From: Ancylobacter defluvii
Lineage (GTDB): Bacteria; Pseudomonadota; Alphaproteobacteria; Rhizobiales; Xanthobacteraceae
DNA length: 64,000 nt
Reading direction: 5' to 3'
NCBI RefSeq assembly: GCF_018390605.1
Contig: NZ_JAHBGD010000024.1
Coordinates: forward strand, 620,001 to 684,000
Shown piece after piece: positions 10,301-17,717 of the stretch. The stretch's first letter is position 1. The number at the start of each line of letters is the position of its first letter. The notes under the pieces were generated by a model that saw only the letters and a program-made list of their open reading frames with translations, searched no databases and was not told where the DNA came from. The position numbers and the translations under genes are program-made.

Positions 10301-11874
10301 GCAGTGGTCGAAGCGGTGCTGTTGCCGATGGCGAGCGAGCCGGCGCCGATGAGCGGCGGATCGATGGTGCCGTTGAAATTGACCGTCGCATCGCCGCCAT
10401 TGGAGATGGCGCCGACGCCGATCAAACCGCCCGGCGCCACTTCCACCAGGCCATTCACCGTCACGGTGGCATTGCCATTGGTGTTGAAGCCGAGCACGCC
10501 GCCGGCGGTGCCGGCGACGTCGTTGGTCTGCACGTCGACCGTCCCCGGCGTTCCGCCGGTGGCGAGCGAGCCGGCGAGCACGCCGAAGCCATCGCCACCG
10601 ACCACGCGGCCGCCGCGCGTATCGACATCGACATCGTTGCCGCCATTGCCGATAGCCAGGGCAATGATGCCCGAGCCGTTGGTACCGGTGACGTCGCCAC
10701 TGGTCGCTACATCGACAGTCGCCTTGCCCTGGCCGACCGGCCAGGTGAGCGGATCGCTCGGATCGAGGCCGGTAATGTCACCGCCGACGCTGCCGGCGAT
10801 CGCCACCACACCGAGTTGGTCGCCGGTGATAGTGGCGCTGCCCGTCACCTGCGTGGTGGCATCGCCCTCATTGCCGCTCAGCGACCCGGAGGCCGACACC
10901 GCAAGAAGGCCGATCCCCGTCGTCCCCGTCACCGATGCGCCATTGGCGGCCACCGTGGTGGACGTATCGAGATCGAGGCCGGCGGACAAGGCGCTGATTC
11001 CGTTGACATTGCCGACGACGCCGGCGCCGGAGGTCGTGGTCACGGAGGTTGTTCCACCCAGGCCGAGCAGGCCGATCGAGGTGGCGCTGATGCCGTCGCC
11101 GCCCTGTCCGGTCACCACGCCGCCATTCACCAGCACCGTCGCCGGGCCGCCGAGGGTTGTGACATTGATGCCGTTGTCGCCGCCGAGCACGGTCGTGCCG
11201 GTGGTGGTGACGGATGTCGTGCCGCCGCTCACCACGATGCCATCGCCGGAAGTTCCGGTAACCACGCCCCCGATCAGATTGATGCCGGAGGAAGCCGAGG
11301 TGACGTCGATGCCGTCATCCGACCCCTGATATGTGGTGTTGATGCCGGAGATGCTCACCGTTCCGGCGGTAACGTTGAGCGCATCGCCACCGCCGCCGAT
11401 GACGACGCCACCGGTGGTCGTCACGCTCGACGAGGCGGCAACGATGTTGATGCCGGTTCCAGCCGTCGAGGCGACGTTTCCAGTGCCGGAGTAATTGCCG
11501 GCACCAGGGGCCAGGATATCGACCGCGTTCACCGCGCCCGATCCGAAGGTGTTGCTGATGCTGCCCTGGTTATCGACGCCGCCGATCGAGCCGACGCCGC
11601 GTCCCGAAACCGCAACACCCGCCCCCACATTGGCCGGAGGCGAGAGGCAGTTGCGGCCTCCCAAGCCGAAGATGCCGGCATTGGTGGCGCCGGTGGCGAA
11701 GTTGCAGGCGGCTTGCGCCGGCGTAGCGCCCACAAGCGCCGCCGCGGAGATCATGGCGACCAGCGTGGTCGCCATCGCCGTGGAGCCAAGGAGCCCACCG
11801 CGCCGCGCCTCTGATTGACCGATGATGGCCGGCGACCTGCGCGCAAAGCCTGCGCGACGCGTCTCGAACGTCAT
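4366..11874 (-). CDS. Giant type V autotransporter with repeated beta-helix passenger
   Basis: A 2502-residue protein exported to the cell surface by its own C-terminal barrel. The signal region is long: basic residues (RRAGFARRSP), then a hydrophobic run around residues 34-54 ending PAQA|ACN. The passenger is Gly/Val/Asn/Thr-rich with LGVGGLLVGDNG-type coils, as expected of a right-handed beta-helix adhesin, with a 53-residue repeat in the middle. The barrel is about residues 2220-2502 and starts near TPGVWAKAVGSW. It ends with alternating aromatic strands and the terminal GVRYKW, the usual outer-membrane signature. The ATG at 11874 (six codons inside the longest frame) is preceded by GGGG. 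Function in adhesion or biofilm formation is inferred; no protease motif was noticed. Confidence 0.9.
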   Translation of the reverse strand: MTFETRRAGFARRSPAIIGQSEARRGGLLGSTAMATTLVAMISAAALVGATPAQAACNFATGATNAGIFGLGGRNCLSPPANVGAGVAVSGRGVGSIGGVDNQGSISNTFGSGAVNAVDILAPGAGNYSGTGNVASTAGTGINIVAASSSVTTTGGVVIGGGGDALNVTAGTVSISGINTTYQGSDDGIDVTSASSGINLIGGVVTGTSGDGIVVSGGTTSVTTTGTTVLGGDNGINVTTLGGPATVLVNGGVVTGQGGDGISATSIGLLGLGGTTSVTTTSGAGVVGNVNGISALSAGLDLDTSTTVAANGASVTGTTGIGLLAVSASGSLSGNEGDATTQVTGSATITGDQLGVVAIAGSVGGDITGLDPSDPLTWPVGQGKATVDVATSGDVTGTNGSGIIALAIGNGGNDVDVDTRGGRVVGGDGFGVLAGSLATGGTPGTVDVQTNDVAGTAGGVLGFNTNGNATVTVNGLVEVAPGGLIGVGAISNGGDATVNFNGTIDPPLIGAGSLAIGNSTASTTAAGTIDADLIGVIALNVGDGHAVVDNGADVFSSTGATPLLGVGAVKIGDDNPAGPQDVVVDNRGDVSDFAVGVLGLAVGDGNDVLVENTGTIDGGLVGVAGVALGAGGAGGKSVVVDNGGIIKNNGGLGVLGLAVGDNYEVDVENTASVQAQFLGVGGVLVGDNGGADAVTVSNTGAIATSGLGVIGAAIGDNNVVDVNNAGPINAGIVGVGGLLVGDNGAVDVGNQGVVATAGLGVIGVAIGAGNTVSVVNTGPVDADILGVGGLLVGDNGGAGAVSVTNLGPVLTDGLGVVGAAIGAGNGVTISSTGPVDAGIVGIAGIVVGDNGTVDIGTTSSGSVMSDAVGVVGAAIGANGSVDIETYGSVDADFLGVGGLIIGNDSDLTILTRADVTSSDGLGVAGLGIGNNNLLDVTTRDRVEGDLLGVGALNLGDDSTVTILTEDEVHAAGGLGVLGGAIGTNANNHVSITTEQEVTGRYLGVGGLLGTDDGSLKILTESDVASADGLGVAALSFGDGNVVDVDTLGDVEGEYLGVGALAIGNGNTVTVDTLGEVVATGGLGVLGGAIGNQNQVQILTSDTVEGEYLGVGGLLIGSQNTLGLTAVDDVTSAGGLGVAVLGVGNANAIDVRTQGDVSGRYLGVGALNLGDDSTVVVTTEQAVTSADGLGVLGGAVGASGNSATILTEAAVSGRYLGVGGIVAGTGSTLDVTTQGPVTATEGLGIIGIGLGDNTSVNVLAGDAVDGRYLGVGGLIAGTGGSLSVETAGPVVSSDGLGVAGIGLGSNVIEVVTGGTVDGRYLGVGALTLGSDNVVSVTTDGAVTSTDGLGVIGGAIGASGNEVTVLTRGTVQGRYLGVGGIAVGDDSSLFINTQAAVASSDGLGVLGLGIGENGVLGVTTGASVTGNLLGVGALQIGDNADVDLVTNGTVVATSGVGVVGGAIGSGGTVDVTTFGEVTAPIAGVVGFNLGGDANVTTNAKVSVPGGGYVGVFALAAGSGNATTTINAEIDPPVVGGGAFTIGSGDATVNVNANVQATAAGILGGNIGTGNVNINVNGAGSIQSDGVGVLALKGGDGDTTISVNGAIGGLSGPATGNDGIFVLNGGGAGVVTVSTNSFGTINAGDDGISVNKFASDGNGTEAVVVSAGGDIIAAEDGIDIDHEVGNGDVAVVNFGTINAGATGINVAKTSGAGEIGVLVLGNITAGDGVAAYGEAQDGDAAVITGSGTVISATNAGIAATKLSGGSGDAVVITGDTSRIVSGGTGISAFNNIGGGGNDASVTAGFGSSVSAGTDAIVAGSWDDVGVTTGQNSFIRGDSDATGTGSAIRVINADVATVTIGQNSIVSGSGQTWPNAVISVTSDDATVINIGNAALVTAWAFDGSVPANNDLVTAASRIAIDTDGGATTINNSGALVGRIGLTDNADSVNNLSSNSWVVVGNSGFGAGADTLTNPGRIVTALQGNVAEQTSFLSLESFVNGDPANAGAGLLTMVDEAPGTLAFNATRDVTYTSGTFTGVGNSGLGVDAYLGGPGSTSDRLVIGGLDVNGNPIAGAATLGTTKIFVNDLNAGPGSFNPDGILVVTAQNGTTNASNFVIDPGSANYVNKFGGVIDKGLFIYDLAVAPVAGGGTGQYLVGVPDQEAYELPSFITGAQTIWHETAGLWLDRQADLRSYLLNPVPAGPAAAIVTKEHGLVTKAPPVAAQSVTPGVWAKAVGSWMSRDNTSSYNALGNNYSFDTSYSQDTYGFIVGADFGKTTDSTAWIFGVMGGYVTSSLDFDNSPTSGDYSGGTVGVYGTYINGGFFFDALLKADFLDLDYSAPTLGGFGYSNESSDVTSVGFVLDSGYRMAWTEKLYFEPVATLAYVNTSIDNLNGLSDTSVQFNDGDSLRGALGARIGGRLHETDTYWMEASAVGRLWYEFDGDNTVTIVNPGTPFNVADDFDGAFGEVGGNLNWFSKDSGWSGFVNANIKFNGDFTSGTALTGVRYKW
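7745..9020 (-). repeat. In-gene tandem repeat, about 159-bp period (53 codons)
   Basis: The plus-strand motif CCGACGCCGAGATAGCGGCC or a close variant begins at 7745, 7907, 8063, 8222, 8384, 8543, 8702 and 8861, intervals of 156-162 bp. It encodes the YLGVGG or YLGVGA coil of the autotransporter passenger. Each unit is two about 26-residue coils (a YLGVG half and an SDGLGV half). More diverged copies (DFLGVGG, DLLGVGA, NLLGVGA, DILGVGG) flank it, so the repeated zone extends over roughly 7.5-10.2 kb. Conservation at DNA level implies recent duplication or gene conversion. Confidence 0.85.
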
Positions 11875-12556
11875 ATTGTTCCCCAACCCCACGCCGCTTT
11901 TCCGGACGGATTCCCCCGGATGCGACGAATCACAGCTGATTTTGTACTATCTGGCCTCATCTATCCGCGAATGGCCATAACCAAAATCAGTCCATGAATC
12001 GGGTATCAGCGAACTCTTGATGCAACAAGCCGGCAGATGTTCATTCGCTTGTCAGGCATTGGATTGGTTATGTTGCGTGGCGTTTGTGACACGCCCCGTT
12101 GCGTAAAAGGCCTTTAGCATCGACCGCCCGGCAAATTGCCCACAATAACGAGCCCGCCAGGCAATGTCGCGCCATGGCGCATTGCAACAATCCGACCGCA
12201 CAATCAGGGGTGCCGATTTAAAGATGATTTTCACGGGACTTTTAGAGGGGATTATGGCCCGAGACACTTGCCATCAACTCCCTGTAGGGAATGGCGGTCA
12301 ACGCTCAAACCACCCACTAACAATCAATGATGTTGCGGCGCATCATTGCGTGGGATCAGCGGTTGGCGAGGCGGTCTTCGGCGCCGGCGGAGCCTGATGC
12401 AGAGCCGGATTTTCTTGGCCTGGCTATCGATGGCCCTTGCCGTTCCAGAGACGGGGAGCGCGAACTCACATGGTGCCGCGCCTTGTGCTAAGGGATCATC
12501 GCGGTGCACTCGGCGACTGAAAATAACCAGATCGATCAATTTGATAGGACGAGAAT
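11875..12556. other. 682-bp gene-free region between autotransporter and marC-type gene
   Basis: This divergent promoter region has AT-rich patches and no recognisable gene; the short frames have no family resemblance. It contains the dyad at 11936-11990. Nothing else was identified apart from a ribosome site AGGACGAG just before the gene at 12557. Confidence 0.5.
11936..11990. promoter_or_regulatory. Two-tier inverted repeat in autotransporter 5' region
   Basis: The outer arms CTGATTTTG (11936-11944) and CAAAATCAG (11982-11990) are perfect 9-bp complements. Inside them TGGCC and GGCCA form a second pair, so the whole 55 bp can fold as an interrupted hairpin or serve as a double operator. 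It lies 62-116 bp upstream of the autotransporter start, where a 5' leader or promoter would be. No regulator is adjacent. Confidence 0.4.
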
Positions 12557-13192
12557 ATGGACGTCACACTGACGGCGAAGCTGTTCGCTGCCTTGTTCGC
12601 GATCATGAACCCGCTCAGCACCATTCCCGTGTTCCTCGCCCTGACCGCCGATCTTACGCCGGCACAGCGCCGCAGCGCTCTCATCGCCATGATCGTCACG
12701 GTGACGGCGGGGGCGCTGGTCTGCGCCCTCGCCGGACAGGCGGTGCTTTCCATGTTCGGCATCGACGTACCGCATTTTCGACTCGCCGGCGGCCTGATCG
12801 TGCTGATGATCGCGCTCTCCATGCTGAGCGGCGACGATCATTCCTCGCATCAGGGTACCGAGGCCGAGCAGCAGCATTTCGAGACCGTGGCCAATGTCGG
12901 CGTCTACCCGCTCGGCCTGCCCATCGCCCTCGGTCCAGGCACCATGGCGACGTTGATCGTGTTCGCGCAGGAGGCGAATGGAGCCGCCGGCGTTGCGGGC
13001 TACTATGCCGGTCTCATCGGATATCTGGTCTTTTTTGCCGCCGCGATGGCACTGGCGCCGGTGATCGGTGGCAAGCTCTCGCCCACGGCGCTGTCGATCT
13101 CCAAGCGGCTGATGGGCATCATCCTTGCCGCCATCGCCATGGAAATGATCACCGGCGCGCTCGGCGGCGTGTTTCCCGGTTGGCGTGGCTGA
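12557..13192 (+). CDS. MarC-family (UPF0056) integral membrane protein
   Basis: A 211-residue inner-membrane protein with about six transmembrane segments. The start, LFAALFAIMNPLSTIPVFLA, carries the family's conserved NP..TIP signature, and the third-to-fourth helix region has LPIALGPGTMATLIV, matching the conserved GPG(T/A) motif. Its length is typical. Despite the name, MarC proteins are not shown to cause multiple antibiotic resistance and their substrate is unknown. An AGGACGAG ribosome site precedes the ATG. The gene appears monocistronic and has a hairpin 70 bp downstream. Confidence 0.88.
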   Translation: MDVTLTAKLFAALFAIMNPLSTIPVFLALTADLTPAQRRSALIAMIVTVTAGALVCALAGQAVLSMFGIDVPHFRLAGGLIVLMIALSMLSGDDHSSHQGTEAEQQHFETVANVGVYPLGLPIALGPGTMATLIVFAQEANGAAGVAGYYAGLIGYLVFFAAAMALAPVIGGKLSPTALSISKRLMGIILAAIAMEMITGALGGVFPGWRG

Positions 13193-13260
13193 GACGCCTC
13201 TGCAATCGCGCCGGCTGGGGGTAAGATGCCCGGCATAGCGGTCGCCGAGTACGCAACGGG

Positions 13261-13285
13261 AAACGGCGTTATCCAGGCGCCGTTT
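13261..13285 (+). terminator. Probable terminator downstream of the MarC-family gene
   Basis: AAACGGCG (13261-13268) pairs perfectly with CGCCGTTT (13278-13285) around a 9-nt loop, and the right arm ends in TTT then CTT. It sits about 70 bp after the stop at 13192 and faces the convergent pump gene. The T-tract is short, so termination strength is uncertain. Confidence 0.5.
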
Positions 13286-13371
13286 CTTCGGCCCCTCGCC
13301 GGGCGCGACACGGAAGGCTCGGCAACCTCGCACGCACGTAATACCGCCCCTGAAGACGGCTCGGCGTGCGA

Positions 13372-16300
13372 CTATTCGGCGGGCGCCGGCGCGTGCACCG
13401 GGGTCGGGGTCACCTCGACCGCCGGATGGGTGTGGATGCGCCCGATCAGCGAATAAACCGTCGGCACCACGAACAAAGTGAGCAGCGTGCCGAGCGTCAT
13501 GCCGCCGACGATCACCCAGCCGATCTGCTGCCGGCTTTCGGCGCCGGCACCGGTGGCCAGCGCCAACGGCACCGCACCGAGCACCATGGCGCCGGTGGTC
13601 ATCAGGATCGGCCGCAGGCGCAGCACCGCCGCCTCGATCACCGCCGAGCGGCGGTCGAGCCCGGCCTCCTGCTGCTGGTTGGCGAATTCGACGATCAGGA
13701 TGCCGTGCTTGGTGATCAGGCCGACCAGCGTCACCAGGCCGATCTGCGAATAGACGTTCAAGGTGCCACCGGCATAGTAGAGCGCGGCGAGCGCCCCGGT
13801 CATCGACAGCGGCACGGTGAGCATGATGATCACCGGGTCGCGGAAGCTCTCGAACTGCGCCGCCAGCACCAGATAGATGAAGCCAAGCGCCAGCACGAAG
13901 ACGACGGCGAGGCTTTGGCCGGCGGCGCGGAATTCACGGCTCTGGCCGGCGACGTCCGTGCGCACCGTATCGGGCAGCACCTCGCGCGCCGCCTGATCGA
14001 GGAACGCCAGCGCCTCGCCCTGCGAGAAGCCCGGTGCCAGATTGGCGGAGACGGTGGCCGAGCGCAGCTGGTTGAAGCGCTTGAGCTCCTGCGGCGCCAC
14101 CGTCTCGCGGACCGAGACGAGGTTGGCGAGCTGCACCATCTGCCCGTTGGCCGAGCTCAGATAGATGGTGTCGAGCGTGGTCGGCGAGGCGCGGTCGCTG
14201 GCGTCGAGCTGGACATAGACATCGTATTGCTCGCCGCTGACCTCGAAACGCGTCACCTGCCGTCCGCCGAGCAGGCTCTCCAGCGTCCGACCGAGCACAG
14301 CGACATCGATGCCGAGATCCGCCGCCTTGGCACGGTCGATGGTGACCGAGATCTCCGGCTTGTTGAGCTTGAGATCGCTGTCGACACTGACGAGGCCGGG
14401 ATAATCGGCGACGCGGGCCAGGAACTGGTTCACATACTCGTCCAGTTCCTCATAGGTGCCGGAGGTCTGCAGCACGAACTCGATCGGCCGGGAATTATTG
14501 GAGGCACCGAGCGAAGCCGGGTTGTTGGCATAGGCGTTGACGCCGGCGATGCGCCGGAGCTGCGGCGAGGTGGCGGCGACGATGTCCTGCTGGCGGCGCT
14601 CGCGATCGTCCCAATCCTTCAGCCGGCCCATGACCAGGAAGCGGTTCACCTCCGGCATGCCGTTGATGATCAGCACCGAATCCAGCTCGGGAATCTTGCC
14701 GAGTATGGTGTCGATCTGGCCGGTGTAGCGGGAGGTGTAGGACAGCGTCGAGCCTTCCGGCCCGCTGCCTGTCACGCGCACCGTGCCACGGTCCTCGACC
14801 GGCGACAGCTCGGAGGGCAGCACGACGAAGAAATAGGCGCTGGCGCCGGCGACGACGAGCGCCAGCAGCAGTACCAGTGCCCGCATCCTCAGCACGCCGC
14901 CGAGCATGCGCCGATAGCCTTCCTCCAGCCCGCGCAGCCCGCGTTCGACGAAGGCGGAAATCCGGCCGGGATTGGCCTCGTGCTTGAGCAGACGCGAGCA
15001 CATCATCGGCGTGAGCGTCAGCGCCACGAAGCCGGAGACCAGCACCGCGCCGGCGAGGGTCAGCGCGAACTCGGTGAACAGTCGTCCGGTGCGGCCGGCG
15101 GCGAACGCGACCGGTGCATAGACGGCGGCCAGCGTCAGCGTCATGGCGATGACCGCGAAGCCGATCTCCCGGGCGCCTCGGATGGCGGCGGGGATGGGCT
15201 TCATGCCGTGCTCGATGTGGCGGAAGATGTTCTCCAGCACCACGATGGCGTCATCAACCACCAGCCCGATGGCCAGCACCATGGCGAGCAAGGTCAGCGT
15301 GTTGACGCTGAACCCCAGCGCATACATCAGCGCGAAGGTGGTGATCAGCGAGATCGGGATGGTGATCACCGGGATCAACGACGCCCGGAACGAGCGCAGG
15401 AAGATCACGATCACCAGCACCACCAGGATGACCGCCTCAAGGATGGTGTGGAACACCGCACGGATCGAGCGGTCGATGAACACCGAATTGTCCTGGCCGA
15501 TGGTCGCGCTCATGCCTTCCGGCAGCGTGTCGTTGATCTCCGGAAGCACCGCGCGCACGCCGGACGACACGTCGAGCGGGTTCGCCACCGCCTGCTTGAT
15601 GATGCCGACGATGATCGCCTGGCCGCCATTGAAACGGCTGGAACGGCGCTCGTCCGCCGCGCCAAGCTCGACACGCGCGACGTCGGCAAGCCGCACCTGG
15701 GCACCATTGGCCCGCTTGACGATGATGTCGTCGAACTGGTCGACGGTGGCGAGCGCGGTGCGCGAGAGCACGTTGAACTCGCGATCCGCGCTTTCGATGC
15801 GTCCGGACGGAATCTCGACGTTCTGGGCGCGCAGGGCATCCTCGACGTCCTGCACCGTCAGCTCATAGGCGGCGAGGCGCTCGCGGTCGATCCAGATGCG
15901 CATGGCGTAGCGCCGCTCGCCATAGATCTGCACATCGGCGACGCCGGTCAGATTCTTGAAGCGGTCAACGACGTAGCGATCGATATAGTCCGACAGTTCC
16001 AGCGCGTTCATGCGGCTGGAGCTGAACACGATGAACACCACCGGCTGGGCGTCGGCCTCAACCTTGGAGATCACCGGTTCGTCGATCTCGTCCGGCAGGC
16101 GCTGGCGCACGCGGCTCACCCGGTCCCGCACATCGCTGGCCGCCACGTCCGGGTTCACTTCGAGGCGGAAGCGCACGGTGATGCGGCTCGATTCCGAGCG
16201 GCTGGTGGATTCGAGGACGTCGATACCCTCGATACCAGCGATGGAACCTTCCAGCACCTGCGTGACCTGGCTCTCGACGATGCTCGCCGAGGCGCCGGGA

Positions 16301-16452
16301 TAGCGGGTGACCACCGACACCACCGGCTCGTCGATATTGGGATATTCGCGCACGGTCAGGCGGCTGTAGGAGACGATGCCGACCAGCACCATCAGGAGGC
16401 TCAGCACCGTGGCGAAGACCGGGCGGCGGATGCACAGCTCCGATATACCCAT
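13372..16452 (-). CDS. RND-type efflux pump inner-membrane transporter (HAE1 family)
   Basis: A 1026-residue proton-driven exporter of drugs or other hydrophobic compounds. It has the RND layout: an N-terminal helix (PVFATVLSLLMVLVGIVSY), a large periplasmic domain with PNIDEPVVSV and YPGASASIVE, a helix bundle, a second periplasmic domain and a final helix bundle. The proton-relay motif AIGLVVDDAIVVLENIFRH is intact in helix 4, with both Asp residues. The gene starts 9 bp after the adaptor gene, so the two form an operon; no outer-membrane factor gene is present, and a shared TolC-like channel is presumed. The substrate cannot be read from the sequence. Confidence 0.93.
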   Translation of the reverse strand: MGISELCIRRPVFATVLSLLMVLVGIVSYSRLTVREYPNIDEPVVSVVTRYPGASASIVESQVTQVLEGSIAGIEGIDVLESTSRSESSRITVRFRLEVNPDVAASDVRDRVSRVRQRLPDEIDEPVISKVEADAQPVVFIVFSSSRMNALELSDYIDRYVVDRFKNLTGVADVQIYGERRYAMRIWIDRERLAAYELTVQDVEDALRAQNVEIPSGRIESADREFNVLSRTALATVDQFDDIIVKRANGAQVRLADVARVELGAADERRSSRFNGGQAIIVGIIKQAVANPLDVSSGVRAVLPEINDTLPEGMSATIGQDNSVFIDRSIRAVFHTILEAVILVVLVIVIFLRSFRASLIPVITIPISLITTFALMYALGFSVNTLTLLAMVLAIGLVVDDAIVVLENIFRHIEHGMKPIPAAIRGAREIGFAVIAMTLTLAAVYAPVAFAAGRTGRLFTEFALTLAGAVLVSGFVALTLTPMMCSRLLKHEANPGRISAFVERGLRGLEEGYRRMLGGVLRMRALVLLLALVVAGASAYFFVVLPSELSPVEDRGTVRVTGSGPEGSTLSYTSRYTGQIDTILGKIPELDSVLIINGMPEVNRFLVMGRLKDWDDRERRQQDIVAATSPQLRRIAGVNAYANNPASLGASNNSRPIEFVLQTSGTYEELDEYVNQFLARVADYPGLVSVDSDLKLNKPEISVTIDRAKAADLGIDVAVLGRTLESLLGGRQVTRFEVSGEQYDVYVQLDASDRASPTTLDTIYLSSANGQMVQLANLVSVRETVAPQELKRFNQLRSATVSANLAPGFSQGEALAFLDQAAREVLPDTVRTDVAGQSREFRAAGQSLAVVFVLALGFIYLVLAAQFESFRDPVIIMLTVPLSMTGALAALYYAGGTLNVYSQIGLVTLVGLITKHGILIVEFANQQQEAGLDRRSAVIEAAVLRLRPILMTTGAMVLGAVPLALATGAGAESRQQIGWVIVGGMTLGTLLTLFVVPTVYSLIGRIHTHPAVEVTPTPVHAPAPAE

Positions 16453-16461
16453 TGCGCCGCC

Positions 16462-17562
16462 TCAGCTCTGCGTGGCCGGCGGGGTCGGCACGACCTCGAC
16501 CGTGGCGCCATTGCGCAACCGGCCCTGCCCGGCGACCACGACGCTGGCATCGACGGCCACGCCCTTGAGGATCTCCACCTCGCCGGCGCGGCGCCGGCCG
16601 AGCTCGACCTTGGTTTCCTTGGCCTTGCCGTCGGCCACCAGCCAGACGAAACGCTCCTGTCCGCGTGGTACGATCGCGCTCTCGGGCACGAACACCGTCG
16701 GACGGCTGTCGAGCCCCTTCACCACCACCCGCACGAAGAGACCGGGCCGCAGCACCAGATCCGGATTGGGAAGGTTGGCGCGCACGCTGATCGAGCGACC
16801 GTTGACATCGACCATTGGATCAATGGCGTAGATCGTGCCGGTGAAGCTGCGGTCCGGCATCGCGTCGACGGCGATCTCGACATTCTGGCCGGGACCGATC
16901 TGGCGCAGAAATATCTCCGGCACCTTGAAGTCGACCTTGAGCACGTCAATCTTTTCGAGGTTCACCAAGGCGGTACCAATCGGGATGTAAGCGCCGACCG
17001 ACACCGAACGCAGGCCGACGACGCCGTCGAACGGAGCGCTGATCGTGTGCTTGGAGATCTGTACGCGCTGGGAATCGATCAGCGCGGAAGCGGTGTTGAG
17101 CTCGGCCTTCGCTTCGTCGAGCGCGCGGGCGGTGCCAGAGCCCGACTGCTGCAGGCGCTGGGCGCGATCATAATTGGCCTTGGCGAGTTCGAGACGCGCT
17201 TCGCTCTCTTCCAGAGAGGCCTTGACCAGTGCGGCATCGAGCTGGACGAGCACAGCGCCGGTCTGTACCTGCTCGCCTTCCTTGAAGGCCAGCCGCTCGA
17301 TCCGCCCGGCGACCTCGGAGGCGACCTTGACCGATTCGTCGGACTGCAGCGTACCGATGGAGCGGATATCGGAGGTAACCTGCTCCTGGCGGGCGACCGC
17401 CACCTCGACCGGAATGCGAGGAGCTTGACGCGCTTCCGGCGCGGCGCGCGCCTCGCCCTTCACGGCGGACAGGCCACCCGCGATCCAGCCCTGCCGATGG
17501 GCGAGCATTCCGGCCCCCGCCAGCACGGCCAGACATAGAAGCAGGCCCGTCACGCGTCGCAT
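16462..17562 (-). CDS. RND efflux periplasmic adaptor (membrane fusion protein)
   Basis: A 366-residue adaptor that bridges the RND pump to an outer-membrane channel. An N-terminal hydrophobic anchor (VTGLLLCLAVLAGAGMLA) is followed by a lipoyl-like half (IGTLQSDESVKVASEVAGRI) and a coiled-coil hairpin at about residues 95-165 (EESEARLELAKANYDRAQRL). The second lipoyl half (HTISAPFDGVVGLRSVSVG) and a beta-barrel domain follow. The ATG at 17562 has a GAGGA ribosome site; the longer frame from 17595 has none. It is first in the two-gene pump operon. No dedicated TetR-type repressor lies next to it. Confidence 0.92.
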   Translation of the reverse strand: MRRVTGLLLCLAVLAGAGMLAHRQGWIAGGLSAVKGEARAAPEARQAPRIPVEVAVARQEQVTSDIRSIGTLQSDESVKVASEVAGRIERLAFKEGEQVQTGAVLVQLDAALVKASLEESEARLELAKANYDRAQRLQQSGSGTARALDEAKAELNTASALIDSQRVQISKHTISAPFDGVVGLRSVSVGAYIPIGTALVNLEKIDVLKVDFKVPEIFLRQIGPGQNVEIAVDAMPDRSFTGTIYAIDPMVDVNGRSISVRANLPNPDLVLRPGLFVRVVVKGLDSRPTVFVPESAIVPRGQERFVWLVADGKAKETKVELGRRRAGEVEILKGVAVDASVVVAGQGRLRNGATVEVVPTPPATQS

Positions 17563-17717
17563 GCAAATTTCCTCGCCTATCGCCGCGCTGCACAAAAAGC
17601 GCCCCAGGATGCGACAGTGCAGAACTCGTAAAAAGTTCCAACTTAAAACTTTGTCATAAAGGCCAGTCGGCGATCACATCGGCGCTGGTCACGATCATTG
17701 TATCACAAGCGGCCGGT

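Noticed and set aside
8911-11814. Plus-strand open frame of 967 codons
   Set aside because: Same cause: a shadow of the autotransporter on the opposite strand.
13366-17538. Plus-strand open frame of 1390 codons
   Set aside because: Antisense to the RND pump and adaptor, which have clear conserved motifs; the frame has none.
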